Positions 10,201-17,851 of a stretch of DNA of 38,480 nt are shown piece after piece. Made by a program: the position numbers and the translations under genes. How positions within the stretch are numbered: the stretch's first letter is position 1; each line of letters starts with the position of its first letter. The DNA comes from Bacteroidia bacterium (lineage in GTDB: Bacteria > Bacteroidota > Bacteroidia > Cytophagales > Cyclobacteriaceae), in assembly GCA_030430675.1 (NCBI GenBank), contig JAUIKU010000018.1, positions 1 to 38,480 on the forward strand, given 5' to 3'. The notes under the pieces were generated by a model. That model was not told where the DNA came from, made no database searches, and saw nothing but the letters and a program-made list of their open reading frames with translations.

Positions 10201-10773
10201 GCCGAGTATGATCAACGGCTCAACGGGATCACCGCTGCGGCAGAGCAGCAGGCAGATTGTCTGGCACATTACCTCAGCGGAGACTTAACCCATAATTACC
10301 AGGGTTCCATTTCCATGAATATCCTTAAAGTGGCTGATTTTGAACTGTGTTCTTTGGGAATGCCGGAACCTCCTTCTACTGACGCAAACTACCAGGAAAT
10401 AGTATTCATTGACAAAAGCAGACACTACTATAAAAAATGTCTGGTAAAAGATGACCACCTGGTTGGAGCCATCCTTATGGGAGACAAAACCGAGTTTCCC
10501 GAATTCAAAAGATTGATAGAAGAGAATATAGAATTGTCCGAAAAACGCAAAGAGCTGCTGCGATCGGGTCAAACACCCAAAAAGGTAGTCGGCCCCTTGA
10601 TTTGTGCCTGTAACAATGTGGGCCGGGGAAATATTGAGCAGGAATTAGCTGCTGGATCCACCACCTTGAATGCAATATGTCAATCCACCGGTGCAGGATT
10701 AGGATGCGGCAGTTGCAAGCCCGAGATCCAATGTATATTAGAAGAAAAAACCATGGTCACTAAAAATTTGTGA
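7252..10773 (+). CDS. nasA: Assimilatory-type nitrate reductase fused to NirB-like FAD/NAD and BFD [2Fe-2S] domains
   Basis: An 1173-residue fusion, predicted cytoplasmic (no signal peptide). Residues 1-700 are a NapA/NasA-type molybdopterin oxidoreductase with C15, C18, C22 and C50 for a [4Fe-4S] cluster and C144 (NSRLCMSS) as the probable molybdenum ligand; the C-terminal molybdopterin-binding part includes TTGRIRDQWHTMTRTGKV. From about 708 to 1100 there is an FAD/NAD(P)-dependent reductase module like the N-terminus of NirB/NasB, with VVGAGAAA and IIVGGGLLGIE. The end has a BFD-like [2Fe-2S] domain with C1118-x-C1120 and C1152-x2-C1155. This would carry electrons from NAD(P)H through FAD and the clusters to nitrate in one chain. 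The start is GTG, 2 bases after the nrtD stop, chosen because the Cys motif follows at once. Confidence 0.92.
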   Translation: MTIKGQHTNVTKTICSYCGVGCGIEVTKDKKGNLELRGDRDYPVNRGMLCSKGMNLHYTVQDQSDRLTVPKMRWSKHHPLETVDWDTALNRTAAVFKTLISKYGPDAVGFYVSGQCLTEEYYLVNKLAKGFIGTNNIDTNSRLCMSSAVAGYMKTVGEDSVPISYEDIEQADCFLIAGANPAWCHPIIYRRIEQHKNENPEVKVVVVDPRITDTASQADLHLQIRPGTDTYLYHALGRVLIEEHYIDQEFISNHTEGFEKYRELVFSRSVAAAAEICDIPEDQIRQAARYIGEAKGFITMWAMGLNQSTSGVNHNVALISLNLVTGKIGKPGSGPFSLTGQPNAMGGREVGGMATLLAAHKVQANPEHRDQVAKFWGVSSLPDKPGLTATNMFEALSSGRMKAVWIICTNPSVSMPNARLVDKALKTAKFVVVQDISNRSDTLAYADMILPAAGWLEKEGTMTNSERRIGYLPKLVTPPGEALPDSEILIRFARKMGYHGFDYSGMDQVYREYCALTKGSTIDISGLSYERLKSERSIQWPVPGPGHKGTPRLFTDGHFYTGSAKAYFADLEAVDPVEQLTPDLPLILTTGRIRDQWHTMTRTGKVSKLNQHIARPMLEMHPVDALTRSIDDNDLVVIENERGQVRLPVKLSVKIKPGVVFLPMHWGKILQFDQKRANNLTNSSVDPISKQPGFKFTAVQVTKFRKPSEKVIVVGAGAAAYRFINTYRKLVNEDEVHVFSKEIHPFYNRVLLPEYVNDNLVWGDLVKFKDDELSRLDISIHVGNSIEIINREAKTVTDVKGAIHSYDKLVLATGSRAFLPSDVPIHLPGVFTMRNRKDADDFKELIDPGTEVIIVGGGLLGIELAASLREVEVGVSIVQLSSRLMERQLDVLASTLLREKIEDLGIKVYTNDQVQELEQVDHQRITAKLKSGIHLQSRAVVYAIGTRPNIELARLADLSCGRGIKVNQFLQTSDPDIFAMGEIAEYDQRLNGITAAAEQQADCLAHYLSGDLTHNYQGSISMNILKVADFELCSLGMPEPPSTDANYQEIVFIDKSRHYYKKCLVKDDHLVGAILMGDKTEFPEFKRLIEENIELSEKRKELLRSGQTPKKVVGPLICACNNVGRGNIEQELAAGSTTLNAICQSTGAGLGCGSCKPEIQCILEEKTMVTKNL

Positions 10774-12230
10774 TTACCTTGATAGGCGTAAAAGAGTTAC
10801 CGGTAGTTAATATGGACGATAAATGCTTGATCAGAGTATTTACTAAAGGTGGTGTCATTAGTCCGGGTGATCTGCTAAAGATTATTCAGGTAGCAAAACA
10901 ATCGGGCACGAACCATTTGCATTTTGGTTCGAGGCAGGATGTATTGTTGGGGATTCCCCCGGGAAAACTGCCGAAGTTGCGGGAAAGTTTGGGCAAGGAA
11001 ATAGACTTTGATCTTAACGATGATGTACGGCAGAACATCGTTAGTTCCTATGTGGCGTTGGATGTAATGCCCTCCAAAAAATGGTTGGCGCCTCATATTT
11101 ACCATTATATTCTGGATACCTTCGACTACAATCCAACTATCAGGATAAACATTGTCGATCCCTCCCAGTCGTTGGTGCCTTTGTTTACCGGAAAGATCAA
11201 CTTCATTGCTTCGGATTATGACAACTACTGGTACCTGTACTTAAGATTTGAAGAACTATCTGCCAGGGTCTGGTCGCTGCCAATCCTGATTTACGGGTAT
11301 GACCTGCACCGGGTTTCCCGGGAGATTGAGCGATTATATAAATTATATGCACTGGACCTGGAAAAACTGTTTCCCGAGTTGATCCAGTCAATGAAGATCA
11401 ATACCCAACCGGTTACCAAGGAGCTGACCTTTCCCAAGAGCAATTTTCCTTACTATGAGGGAATAAACAGAATCTCCGAAGGCAAGTATTGGCTGGGCAT
11501 TTACTGGCGAAATAATAATTTCGATATCCGGGTGTTGCGTGCGGTATGTAAATTGTGTCAAGCCACTAACATTGGGAAAATAAGTTTAACTCCTTGGAAG
11601 TCTATAATCGTCAAGACCATTCTGGAGAAGGACCGCATTCTCTGGGAGAAACTAATGGGGCAATTTGGTATGAACATGCGCCACTCCTCCCTGGAACTAA
11701 ACTGGCACCTTCCCGCACTTGATGAAGAAGCGCTATCCTTAAAAAAGTTTCTGGTAAGGGAATTGGACAAGATCGATATTAGTACTTCAGGACTTACCTT
11801 TACCATTAAATCCGATCGGGACATTACCGTATTTACCTCAGTTGTTATCGAGAAAAGCCTACAATCGAAACACCGGGAGATCCCTACCTACAACGTCTTA
11901 TATTCTAAGGATTTCAACCCAAATCACACAGAGTATTACCCCTTTGCCAAGGATATCCGGAAGGAGATTATCCCTCTAATTCTGGTAGAGCTCAGTCACA
12001 AGTATTACGAGCAACTTGAGAAAAAGGAAAACAATCCCGCCAAAGAGATCGATACACACACCACAAATAACACTTCATACCAGTGTAGCAACTGTCTTAC
12101 TATTTACGACGAAAAAATTGGAGATCCCACCAATGGAATCGAACCGGGGGTAAGTTTTAAGAAGCTTCCCAATTCTTTTGGGTGCCCACTTTGCGGATCG
12201 CCAAAATCAGGGTTCCGGCCTATAGGATGA
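10770..12230 (+). CDS. Nitrite/sulfite-reductase-like fold protein without cluster cysteines, with C-terminal rubredoxin
   Basis: A 486-residue protein with a GTG start overlapping the nasA stop by 4 bases, so it is translationally coupled. Residues 15-90 resemble the first ferredoxin-like half domain of siroheme nitrite/sulfite reductases (GGVISPGDLLKI ... LHFGSRQDVLLGIP). Residues 225-290 resemble the second (YYEGINRISEGKYWLGI ... GKISLTPWKSIIV). The two cysteine pairs that hold the siroheme [4Fe-4S] cluster are absent: before residue 435 the only cysteines are C19, C260 and C263. The C-terminus is a standard rubredoxin, C439-x2-C442 and C472-P-L-C475 with an intact GCPLCG knuckle. It is unlikely to reduce nitrite itself and more likely passes electrons to or from the nitrate reductase or a separate nitrite reductase. 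The exact role is unknown. Confidence 0.8.
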   Translation: MITLIGVKELPVVNMDDKCLIRVFTKGGVISPGDLLKIIQVAKQSGTNHLHFGSRQDVLLGIPPGKLPKLRESLGKEIDFDLNDDVRQNIVSSYVALDVMPSKKWLAPHIYHYILDTFDYNPTIRINIVDPSQSLVPLFTGKINFIASDYDNYWYLYLRFEELSARVWSLPILIYGYDLHRVSREIERLYKLYALDLEKLFPELIQSMKINTQPVTKELTFPKSNFPYYEGINRISEGKYWLGIYWRNNNFDIRVLRAVCKLCQATNIGKISLTPWKSIIVKTILEKDRILWEKLMGQFGMNMRHSSLELNWHLPALDEEALSLKKFLVRELDKIDISTSGLTFTIKSDRDITVFTSVVIEKSLQSKHREIPTYNVLYSKDFNPNHTEYYPFAKDIRKEIIPLILVELSHKYYEQLEKKENNPAKEIDTHTTNNTSYQCSNCLTIYDEKIGDPTNGIEPGVSFKKLPNSFGCPLCGSPKSGFRPIG

Positions 12231-12237
12231 TATCAAA

Positions 12238-13932
12238 TTAAATATTCCCCGCTTTCATCTGCTTAACCGCATAATCGCAGGCCCTGGCGGTAAGTGCCAT
12301 ATAGGTCAGAGATGTACTGACGTTTCCCGAGGATGCCATACAGGAACCATCGGTAACAAACAGGTTGGGAACATCATGGGCCTGGTTAAAGGCATTCAGC
12401 ACGGAATTCTTGGGATCTCTGCCCATGCGCGCTGTACCCATTTCGTGGATGGTGTTGCCAAAAACCGGTTCCGAAGTTGACACACTGATTTCCTTCAGGC
12501 CTGCCACCTCCAGCATCTCCTCAATTTGCTGATAAATATCTTCCCGCATCTTCATTTCGTTCTCTCCGTAGGCCGCAATCACCCTGATCATTGGAAATCC
12601 CCACTGGTCGGGGTTATCTTCGTCGATTTCTACCCTGTTTTCATAGTTGGGCAGGGTTTCTGCCTGGGTCCCCAATGTCATCACCCATGGTCCGTATTGG
12701 GTAAGGTTATGCTTTAAACCGGGCCCAATTCCTACTTGTGTAGCATCAATGCCCTGACGATGTGCACCTCCCCAGATGCCATATCCCCGTAGAAAGTCCA
12801 TCTGCTGCTGGTCCACATTCCTGAACCTGGGTATGGCTACCATGGCCGGCCGGGATCCTTTATAGATGCGGTCTTCTCCTCCCTCCAGGATTCCTTGACC
12901 ACTGATGCCGCTATGGTGGTCCATAAGGTAGTGACCCAGCACGCCGCTGGAATTGGCCAGCCCTTCTGAAAACCTGGGTGTCTTAGAATTCAGCAGAATG
13001 GCGGTGGAGGTCAGGGTAGAAGCACATAGAAATATCACCCTGGCGTGATATTCGGTTGCTTCCTTGGTTTCTGTGTTGATGACCCTGACACCAACTGCCT
13101 TGTCCTGTTTTTCATCGTATATCACGGAGTGAACCAGTGAGTGTGGTAACAGGGTCATGTTGCCGGTTTCCTCAGCGGCGGGTATGGTGGAACTGTTGGC
13201 GCTGAAATAGGCCCCATAGGGACAGCCCCGCTGGCACATGTTGCGCGACTGACACTCCGAGCGGCCTTTGAATTGTCCGGGCTCCGCCTTGGTAATATGC
13301 GCCACCGGATTGGGTATTAGTTTTCGATCGGTATAGTGGGCTTCCAGCCGTTCCTTAACCACTTTTTCACCGTGATTCAGGTCAAATGGCGGCAGGTAAT
13401 GCTGGCCACAGGGAAGTGTTTGCACATCATGCTGGGCTCCCGCTACCCCAATGAATTTTTCCACGTAATCATACCAGGGGGCAATATCATCATAGCGGAT
13501 GGGCCAGTCAGTCCCAACCCCGTCTTTGGCATTGGATTCAAACTCCAGCCGGCTGAAGCGATAAGCACCCCGGCCCCAAAGCAGCGACCTGCCACCGGTC
13601 TGGTATCCCCTGAACCACCAGAATGGCTTGTCCTCAGGGAATTCATACCTGTGCTCCTTGTCATTAACAAAAAAATGCTTACTGCCGGTGTCGAAGTTGT
13701 ACTTGCGGTGCTGGATGAAGTAATCTTCTTTTTCCTGTTTGGTCAGGTGTCCCCGGTATTCAAACTCCCAGGGAGCTTTGTTGGCGGTGGGATAGTCACG
13801 GACATGTTTTACTTCCCGTCCCCGCTCCAGCACCAGGGTCTTCAGACCTTTTTCCGTCAGTTCTTTGGCAGCCCAACTCCCGGTCATGCCTGCCCCAACT
13901 ACGATGGCGTCGAATGTATTGCTGTTAGTCAT
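12238..13932 (-). CDS. GMC-family FAD oxidoreductase (gluconate / glycoside dehydrogenase large subunit type)
   Basis: A 564-residue flavoprotein. The start at 13932 (MTNSNTFDAIVVGAGMTGS) places the FAD-binding Rossmann motif at the N-terminus; an upstream in-frame ATG at 14013 only adds residues encoded by a heptamer repeat array and is rejected. The C-terminal catalytic region has HEMGTARMG and GNVSTSLTYMAL, matching the active-site His and Asn regions of membrane gluconate, 2-ketogluconate and glycoside-3-dehydrogenase subunits. It has no signal peptide; in this family export usually relies on the Tat signal of the small subunit, encoded just upstream. It likely oxidises a sugar or sugar acid in the periplasm. 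No cytochrome subunit is in the window. Its stop lies 7 bases from the convergent rubredoxin-protein stop, without a visible terminator. Confidence 0.9.
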   Translation of the reverse strand: MTNSNTFDAIVVGAGMTGSWAAKELTEKGLKTLVLERGREVKHVRDYPTANKAPWEFEYRGHLTKQEKEDYFIQHRKYNFDTGSKHFFVNDKEHRYEFPEDKPFWWFRGYQTGGRSLLWGRGAYRFSRLEFESNAKDGVGTDWPIRYDDIAPWYDYVEKFIGVAGAQHDVQTLPCGQHYLPPFDLNHGEKVVKERLEAHYTDRKLIPNPVAHITKAEPGQFKGRSECQSRNMCQRGCPYGAYFSANSSTIPAAEETGNMTLLPHSLVHSVIYDEKQDKAVGVRVINTETKEATEYHARVIFLCASTLTSTAILLNSKTPRFSEGLANSSGVLGHYLMDHHSGISGQGILEGGEDRIYKGSRPAMVAIPRFRNVDQQQMDFLRGYGIWGGAHRQGIDATQVGIGPGLKHNLTQYGPWVMTLGTQAETLPNYENRVEIDEDNPDQWGFPMIRVIAAYGENEMKMREDIYQQIEEMLEVAGLKEISVSTSEPVFGNTIHEMGTARMGRDPKNSVLNAFNQAHDVPNLFVTDGSCMASSGNVSTSLTYMALTARACDYAVKQMKAGNI

Positions 13933-13938
13933 AATTTT

Positions 13939-14022
13939 TGCATAGTGCATAGTGCATAGGGCATAGTGCAAAGTGCAAAGTGCAAAGTGCAAAGTGCATA
14001 GTGCATAGTGCATAGCGCATAG
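13939..14022 (-). repeat. Heptamer tandem array A, 12 units (CTATGCA/CTTTGCA on the minus strand)
   Basis: Twelve 7-bp units run without a gap. On the plus strand they read TGCATAG three times, GGCATAG, TGCAAAG four times, TGCATAG three times, CGCATAG. This gives three blocks of four (CAT, CAA, CAT), a 28-bp higher-order unit. The array lies 6 bases upstream of the GMC oxidoreductase start and within its operon, so copy-number changes would alter the leader length and spacing ahead of that gene. Confidence 0.95.
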
Positions 14023-14041
14023 GGATTTGCACCATCCGCTA

Positions 14042-14090
14042 ATTCCTCCGTCCTTCGTCCCTGCTCCCTGCTCCTTCGTCCCTGCTCCCT
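14042..14090 (-). repeat. Heptamer tandem array B, ARGGANN units starting inside a stop codon
   Basis: On the minus strand, from the second base of the TAG stop of the gluconate-dehydrogenase-subunit-3-like gene, there are seven 7-bp units: AGGGAGC, AGGGACG, AAGGAGC, AGGGAGC, AGGGACG, AAGGACG and a diverged GAGGAAT. The first six form two copies of a 21-bp unit. The purine-rich core resembles a ribosome-binding sequence. The same core unit occurs in array C. Confidence 0.93.
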
Positions 14091-14667
14091 ACATCTGATT
14101 TCCTCTCATTATCTTATCCTCCGGTCCCATCTTCACATCTCCCTGATACGGTCCCGGAATGGGCCTGTAATCAAGATTCTGAGTGATGCCTGCTTCGCTG
14201 GTGAAGTACACAGTGATACACAGCTTTTTAAAAGTGTAGTAAAACGGGGCCTCACCGCTATCATAGTCTTTTTCCATTACCTGGCGATCCACCACTTCCA
14301 GATAGTCCACCCTTTGCTTATCAGATAACCCAGTAAAACTTTCTGCGGTTTCCTGTTGACAGCTCTTATCAAATTCTTGCAACCCAGTCAGAAACGTTTC
14401 TACGGTATCCTGGTCAAAGATATCCCTAAATAGCAGGTCAATAAATTCAACCACTTTTGCCTGGGAAGCTGAAGCTGTTTCAGTACTGGGGATGATGGTA
14501 TCGGCAATAGCGTTGGCCAACCGCCCTTGTTGGGCAGAGAGAACCGAAAACGCGTCATTTTCAATTTGCTGCTGCTGACAACTTTGGATGGCACTGATCA
14601 AACCCGGACCGAACACTGCGGACTGAAGGATCCAACCGGTTTTACGCAGGGCTGCTCTTCTTTTCAT
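14089..14667 (-). CDS. Gluconate 2-dehydrogenase subunit 3-like protein (Tat-type signal)
   Basis: A 192-residue protein. The N-terminus MKRRAALRKTGWILQSAVFG has paired arginines followed by a hydrophobic segment, consistent with a Tat signal of the kind found on small subunits of GMC dehydrogenases; a Cys follows at about residue 29. The mature region (LANAIADTIIPSTETASASQAKVVEFIDLLF) matches the Gluconate_2-dh3 family. It lies 14 bases after the bicupin and 156 bases before its expected partner, the GMC oxidoreductase; two heptamer arrays fill most of that gap. The likely role is to carry the flavoprotein subunit across the inner membrane and stabilise the complex. Confidence 0.88.
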   Translation of the reverse strand: MKRRAALRKTGWILQSAVFGPGLISAIQSCQQQQIENDAFSVLSAQQGRLANAIADTIIPSTETASASQAKVVEFIDLLFRDIFDQDTVETFLTGLQEFDKSCQQETAESFTGLSDKQRVDYLEVVDRQVMEKDYDSGEAPFYYTFKKLCITVYFTSEAGITQNLDYRPIPGPYQGDVKMGPEDKIMRGNQM

Positions 14668-14681
14668 GTCTGGAATTTATA

Positions 14682-15506
14682 TTATTTCCACTGAAATGCG
14701 AAGTAAATTGCCTGTCCGGTGCCAATGTTGGTAGGGGCATGGGGTACCCCGGAGTCAATAAAGGCGAAATCTCCTACTGATGCTTCCGTCTCCTGCCCAT
14801 CAATATGCATGCTTATTTTTCCCTGGATCACCAGGATGATCTCCTCTACCACATGGGTGTGTGGGTCGTGGCTGCTGGTGTTTTCATTGAGGTTGGTCAC
14901 GTGCATTTCAAAATTCTCACACATGGCGGTGGGTCGGTCAAAGAAATCCCTTCGGCCGCCTTTACCGTGCTGTTGGTAGGGAACTTGGTGCCAGTCAACC
15001 AAGAGTGATCCTCCGGCCCGCCCACCCCTGGCCATATCCACCGATGCTTTCGACTGGTACTCAAGTAAATAATATGCTGCTGGTTCATTCCAGGTATTTT
15101 TAATGGTGTAGCGATCTCCTGGCTGGATCAATGCAATACTGCCGGGACCGAGTTCTTTCCGGTGGTCTGCAACGGATAGGGAAAGTCTGCCTTCCTTGAT
15201 AATTATCAGGTTTTCAGATTCGTCCTGGTAGTTGTCCGGCAGGGCTTGACCGCTTTTCAGGGTATTAATACTTATTTTAAGCGACTGCAAGTGAGTGGTG
15301 CTTCCACTGGCCAGCAATTGGGTGGCTGGCGTGGCTTTTCCGCTGGGCCATTGATATACCCCGGAGGCTAAATTTTCTGAACGGTATATGGTAACCGGTG
15401 AATCTAATGGCGTATCCTGGCCGGGTTGTGCCATTACGGTAGCGGTGAGGGAACCAATCAGCAGAATTGGCAGTATTTGTTTGTAGTGGCGTAGATCAAC
15501 TGACAT
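14682..15506 (-). CDS. Exported bicupin protein
   Basis: A 274-residue protein with a signal peptide (residues 1-27, cleavage near VMA-Q) and two cupin domains. The first, about 75-150, includes ESENLIIIKEGRLSLSV and LGPGSIALIQPGDRYTI. The second, about 205-273, includes HDPHTHVVEEIILVIQG and SVGDFAFIDSGVPHAPTN and keeps metal-binding His and Glu residues. The first domain lacks the equivalent His-x-His set, so only the C-terminal domain is likely to bind a metal. It sits 17 bases after the glycosidase gene and 14 before the dehydrogenase small subunit. It may isomerise or bind an oxidised sugar in the periplasm, but no specific reaction can be assigned. Confidence 0.8.
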   Translation of the reverse strand: MSVDLRHYKQILPILLIGSLTATVMAQPGQDTPLDSPVTIYRSENLASGVYQWPSGKATPATQLLASGSTTHLQSLKISINTLKSGQALPDNYQDESENLIIIKEGRLSLSVADHRKELGPGSIALIQPGDRYTIKNTWNEPAAYYLLEYQSKASVDMARGGRAGGSLLVDWHQVPYQQHGKGGRRDFFDRPTAMCENFEMHVTNLNENTSSHDPHTHVVEEIILVIQGKISMHIDGQETEASVGDFAFIDSGVPHAPTNIGTGQAIYFAFQWK

Positions 15507-15523
15507 CTTTATTAGGTATAGGG

Positions 15524-17668
15524 TTATTTTTCCATAACTATTCCATCAAATTGCCCTGGAAGATCCACTTCAAAAGTTATAAAACCGTCACTCCAGGTGT
15601 AGGCTATCTGCTTTTGCTGAACCATGGAAAAAACCTGCTTTGGTTCAAATTCGCACCTTATCTTAAATTCCAGGCCGGTTACCGGCAATGGTTCAAAATA
15701 GGTATTTCCACTGAAACCGGTAAGGTTAACCAGGTGCAATATCATGCCATCCACATGATCTTTCCCGTAGTTCCGGGGCAGGTTTAACCGGTATTGCTGC
15801 AATATGGTTTCCACCCTGGGGTGGGCATTGGTTTGGATCTGCTCAACCGCTTCGGGATACAGATAGTCAATAATATCCAATAGTAAATTTTTATGCTGCT
15901 CATACCCATGTAGGTAGTAAAGTTTGCCCAGGTTTATGGGTAACATGGCAGTCTTTGCCTTGGGGTAATTTTTGATGGCCAGGGCCTGATAACCGGTGGG
16001 ATCATGACCTCCGATCTTCTCAGGTGGTCCGGGTCTGCCCTTGGCTAAAATGGGAAGGTACGTTTCGTCCGCCCGGCTAAAGTCATATAATCCCAGGTTG
16101 AATTTCCAGAATAACATAGTTTGACCCTGCAGGCGCTTAAACAGACTGTAGTTTTCAGGGGCTAGATAATTTCCGCTGCCATCATAGTCGGTGTTTTCCG
16201 GGGTTACCCCAAACAACTCCCGCATCGCCAGGGCATTTCTGAACAGGGTACGATTGGTAGCTATCAGGCTGGTGCCGTGGTCGACCAGTTCCTTTAGCGT
16301 TTCGATAGATGCCTGGTTGAGGCCAGTGATCTCCGGCAGGATGATCAGCTTATAGTTGGCCAGCTTATCTTTTAGGTGGGCTATCTGACTGTCTTCTATA
16401 ATATCGTAGGAAAGATGCGCCTCGTTGAGCATTAATTGGACTCCCCGATATTCCTGCATGGGGTCTCCTCCGGGCCAATACCCCGGGGCTATTACTGCGA
16501 TTTTTGATGCTGACAGATAACGGCCGAAATAGGGTTCATACCTTTTGTGGAACCCGTAAATGCTTTCAATGGCGGGCAGATTTCGCAAATCTTCATAGCC
16601 TCTAAAATCACCCATCAGGCTGATGTCCAGCCCTGATCCATGGGCGATGTTCTCATACAATCGTATGGCGATTTCTTCCGGCTCAATGGCATTGTAGCGG
16701 CTTTGAAAAGAGATTTGCTGGATGCTGGCATTGCTGGCGATATGATCCGGGTAGGAGTTGACCAGGCTGTTCACATTGTCTGAGGAATTGTAGGGCCAGT
16801 AGGGAAGGTCGCGGGTTTGGGATTCATGCCGTATGATATCCACGAAATTGGTACGGTAAGTGCATATAGCGATTTGATCGCTTTTGGACTTAACCATACG
16901 GTGCAGGTTTTTTAGCCAGTCCGTTACCGTAAACTGTTTGAACTCCTGGTATTTTCTAAATGCCGGGTCATCTATGTCTTCCTCCAGTGGCAGATCAAGT
17001 CCACCGCTAAACTCGGCGAACCGCTTTTGGTCGTGTATGTTCTGATCAATACCATGGTAAGTTCCTTGGTAGTGATTGGCGGTATGATAGCCGGGCATGT
17101 TGATGAACAGGCCGTCTATGGCATAATTATCAATTACTTCCTCTACGATCTCAATGGATTTTTCCTGTAAATAAGGGGCATTGATGGAGATCATATACAG
17201 GTCATCGTTAATTATCCGGTCTCCATCCGGGGAGATGTAGCACCAATCGGGGTGTTCCTGAAAAATGCTTTCATGGATCCGGCTAAAGTCGAATCTAACG
17301 ATTACTCTGATTCCCTGTTGATGGCATTTTTCGATTACGTCACCCAGCATATCCGGATTCATGTAAGGGTTGATATAGTGTGAGTCAAGCTTGGTGGGAT
17401 AAAATGCCATGATACCACCGGCATTGATAAGTAATACGTTGGTAGAAAACCGGTTGAGATCGGCCAGCAGAGAATCAACATCGAGTCCCGCTTCATAGGC
17501 CGGCAGGTTGGTTTGTATGAGGCGCAGATTATTGGCCTTCCACCAGGGCATTTCCGCGGGCCATGTGTCCCGGGAAGGGGAATGTATACTCGCTTCCCGG
17601 GGACCCGTAGAACAGGCAGCCAGCCAGCAAACTGAACCGGTTATAAAAAAGAATAACAGTTTTCTCAT
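15524..17668 (-). CDS. Lipoprotein glycoside hydrolase, GHL6-like with beta-galactosidase-type trimerisation domain
   Basis: A 714-residue lipoprotein; the signal peptide ends at Cys19 (CWLAAC). The N-terminal region resembles the putative glycosidase family GHL6 (MPWWKANNLRLIQTN, LLINAGGIMAFYPTKLD, GIRVIVRFDFSRIHESI, PDWCYISPDG), a TIM-barrel fold. The middle (about residues 390-510) resembles the beta-galactosidase trimerisation domain (KLIILPEITGLNQASIETL), and the end is a beta-sandwich-like segment. It is the first gene of a four-gene operon with the bicupin and a periplasmic GMC dehydrogenase. The substrate is unknown. The fold assignment is from pattern recognition; the catalytic acids were not identified with confidence. 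Confidence 0.75.
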   Translation of the reverse strand: MRKLLFFFITGSVCWLAACSTGPREASIHSPSRDTWPAEMPWWKANNLRLIQTNLPAYEAGLDVDSLLADLNRFSTNVLLINAGGIMAFYPTKLDSHYINPYMNPDMLGDVIEKCHQQGIRVIVRFDFSRIHESIFQEHPDWCYISPDGDRIINDDLYMISINAPYLQEKSIEIVEEVIDNYAIDGLFINMPGYHTANHYQGTYHGIDQNIHDQKRFAEFSGGLDLPLEEDIDDPAFRKYQEFKQFTVTDWLKNLHRMVKSKSDQIAICTYRTNFVDIIRHESQTRDLPYWPYNSSDNVNSLVNSYPDHIASNASIQQISFQSRYNAIEPEEIAIRLYENIAHGSGLDISLMGDFRGYEDLRNLPAIESIYGFHKRYEPYFGRYLSASKIAVIAPGYWPGGDPMQEYRGVQLMLNEAHLSYDIIEDSQIAHLKDKLANYKLIILPEITGLNQASIETLKELVDHGTSLIATNRTLFRNALAMRELFGVTPENTDYDGSGNYLAPENYSLFKRLQGQTMLFWKFNLGLYDFSRADETYLPILAKGRPGPPEKIGGHDPTGYQALAIKNYPKAKTAMLPINLGKLYYLHGYEQHKNLLLDIIDYLYPEAVEQIQTNAHPRVETILQQYRLNLPRNYGKDHVDGMILHLVNLTGFSGNTYFEPLPVTGLEFKIRCEFEPKQVFSMVQQKQIAYTWSDGFITFEVDLPGQFDGIVMEK

Positions 17669-17851
17669 GGACAGGGTGGTATGTTACCTAAAGATCTCCT
17701 GCTAAACTGGTAAATACAAATTAGCGGTTTATTTCTTCGGTATGGATCAATTTAGGTTAATCAACTCTTTTTCCTATTTTGGTCAGTAATATCCTTCAAG
17801 GTTTACTTTCTTTAACCACCATATAAACACAATCCGAACAAAAATTCGAAC

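Noticed and set aside
10770-12230. Functional siroheme nitrite reductase
   Set aside because: The cysteine pairs for the [4Fe-4S]-siroheme centre are missing; only the fold-level motifs remain.
12228-12240. Terminator between the convergent rubredoxin-protein and GMC genes
   Set aside because: Only 7 bases lie between the stops and no hairpin with a T tract is visible.
13336-13959. 207-residue plus-strand ORF opposite the GMC oxidoreductase
   Set aside because: Antisense to a clear conserved gene, with no recognisable domain or start signal.
13933-14013. N-terminal extension of the GMC oxidoreductase from the ATG at 14013
   Set aside because: The extra 27 residues are encoded by the heptamer array and form a 7-residue repeat; the FAD motif follows directly after the ATG at 13932, where such proteins normally start.
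13939-14090. CRISPR-like array
   Set aside because: Units are 7 bases without spacers, and no cas gene is near.
17669-17851. Bacteroidota-type promoters (TAnnTTTG) in the divergent region
   Set aside because: Only near matches one base short of the motif were found, at unsuitable spacing from a TTG element.
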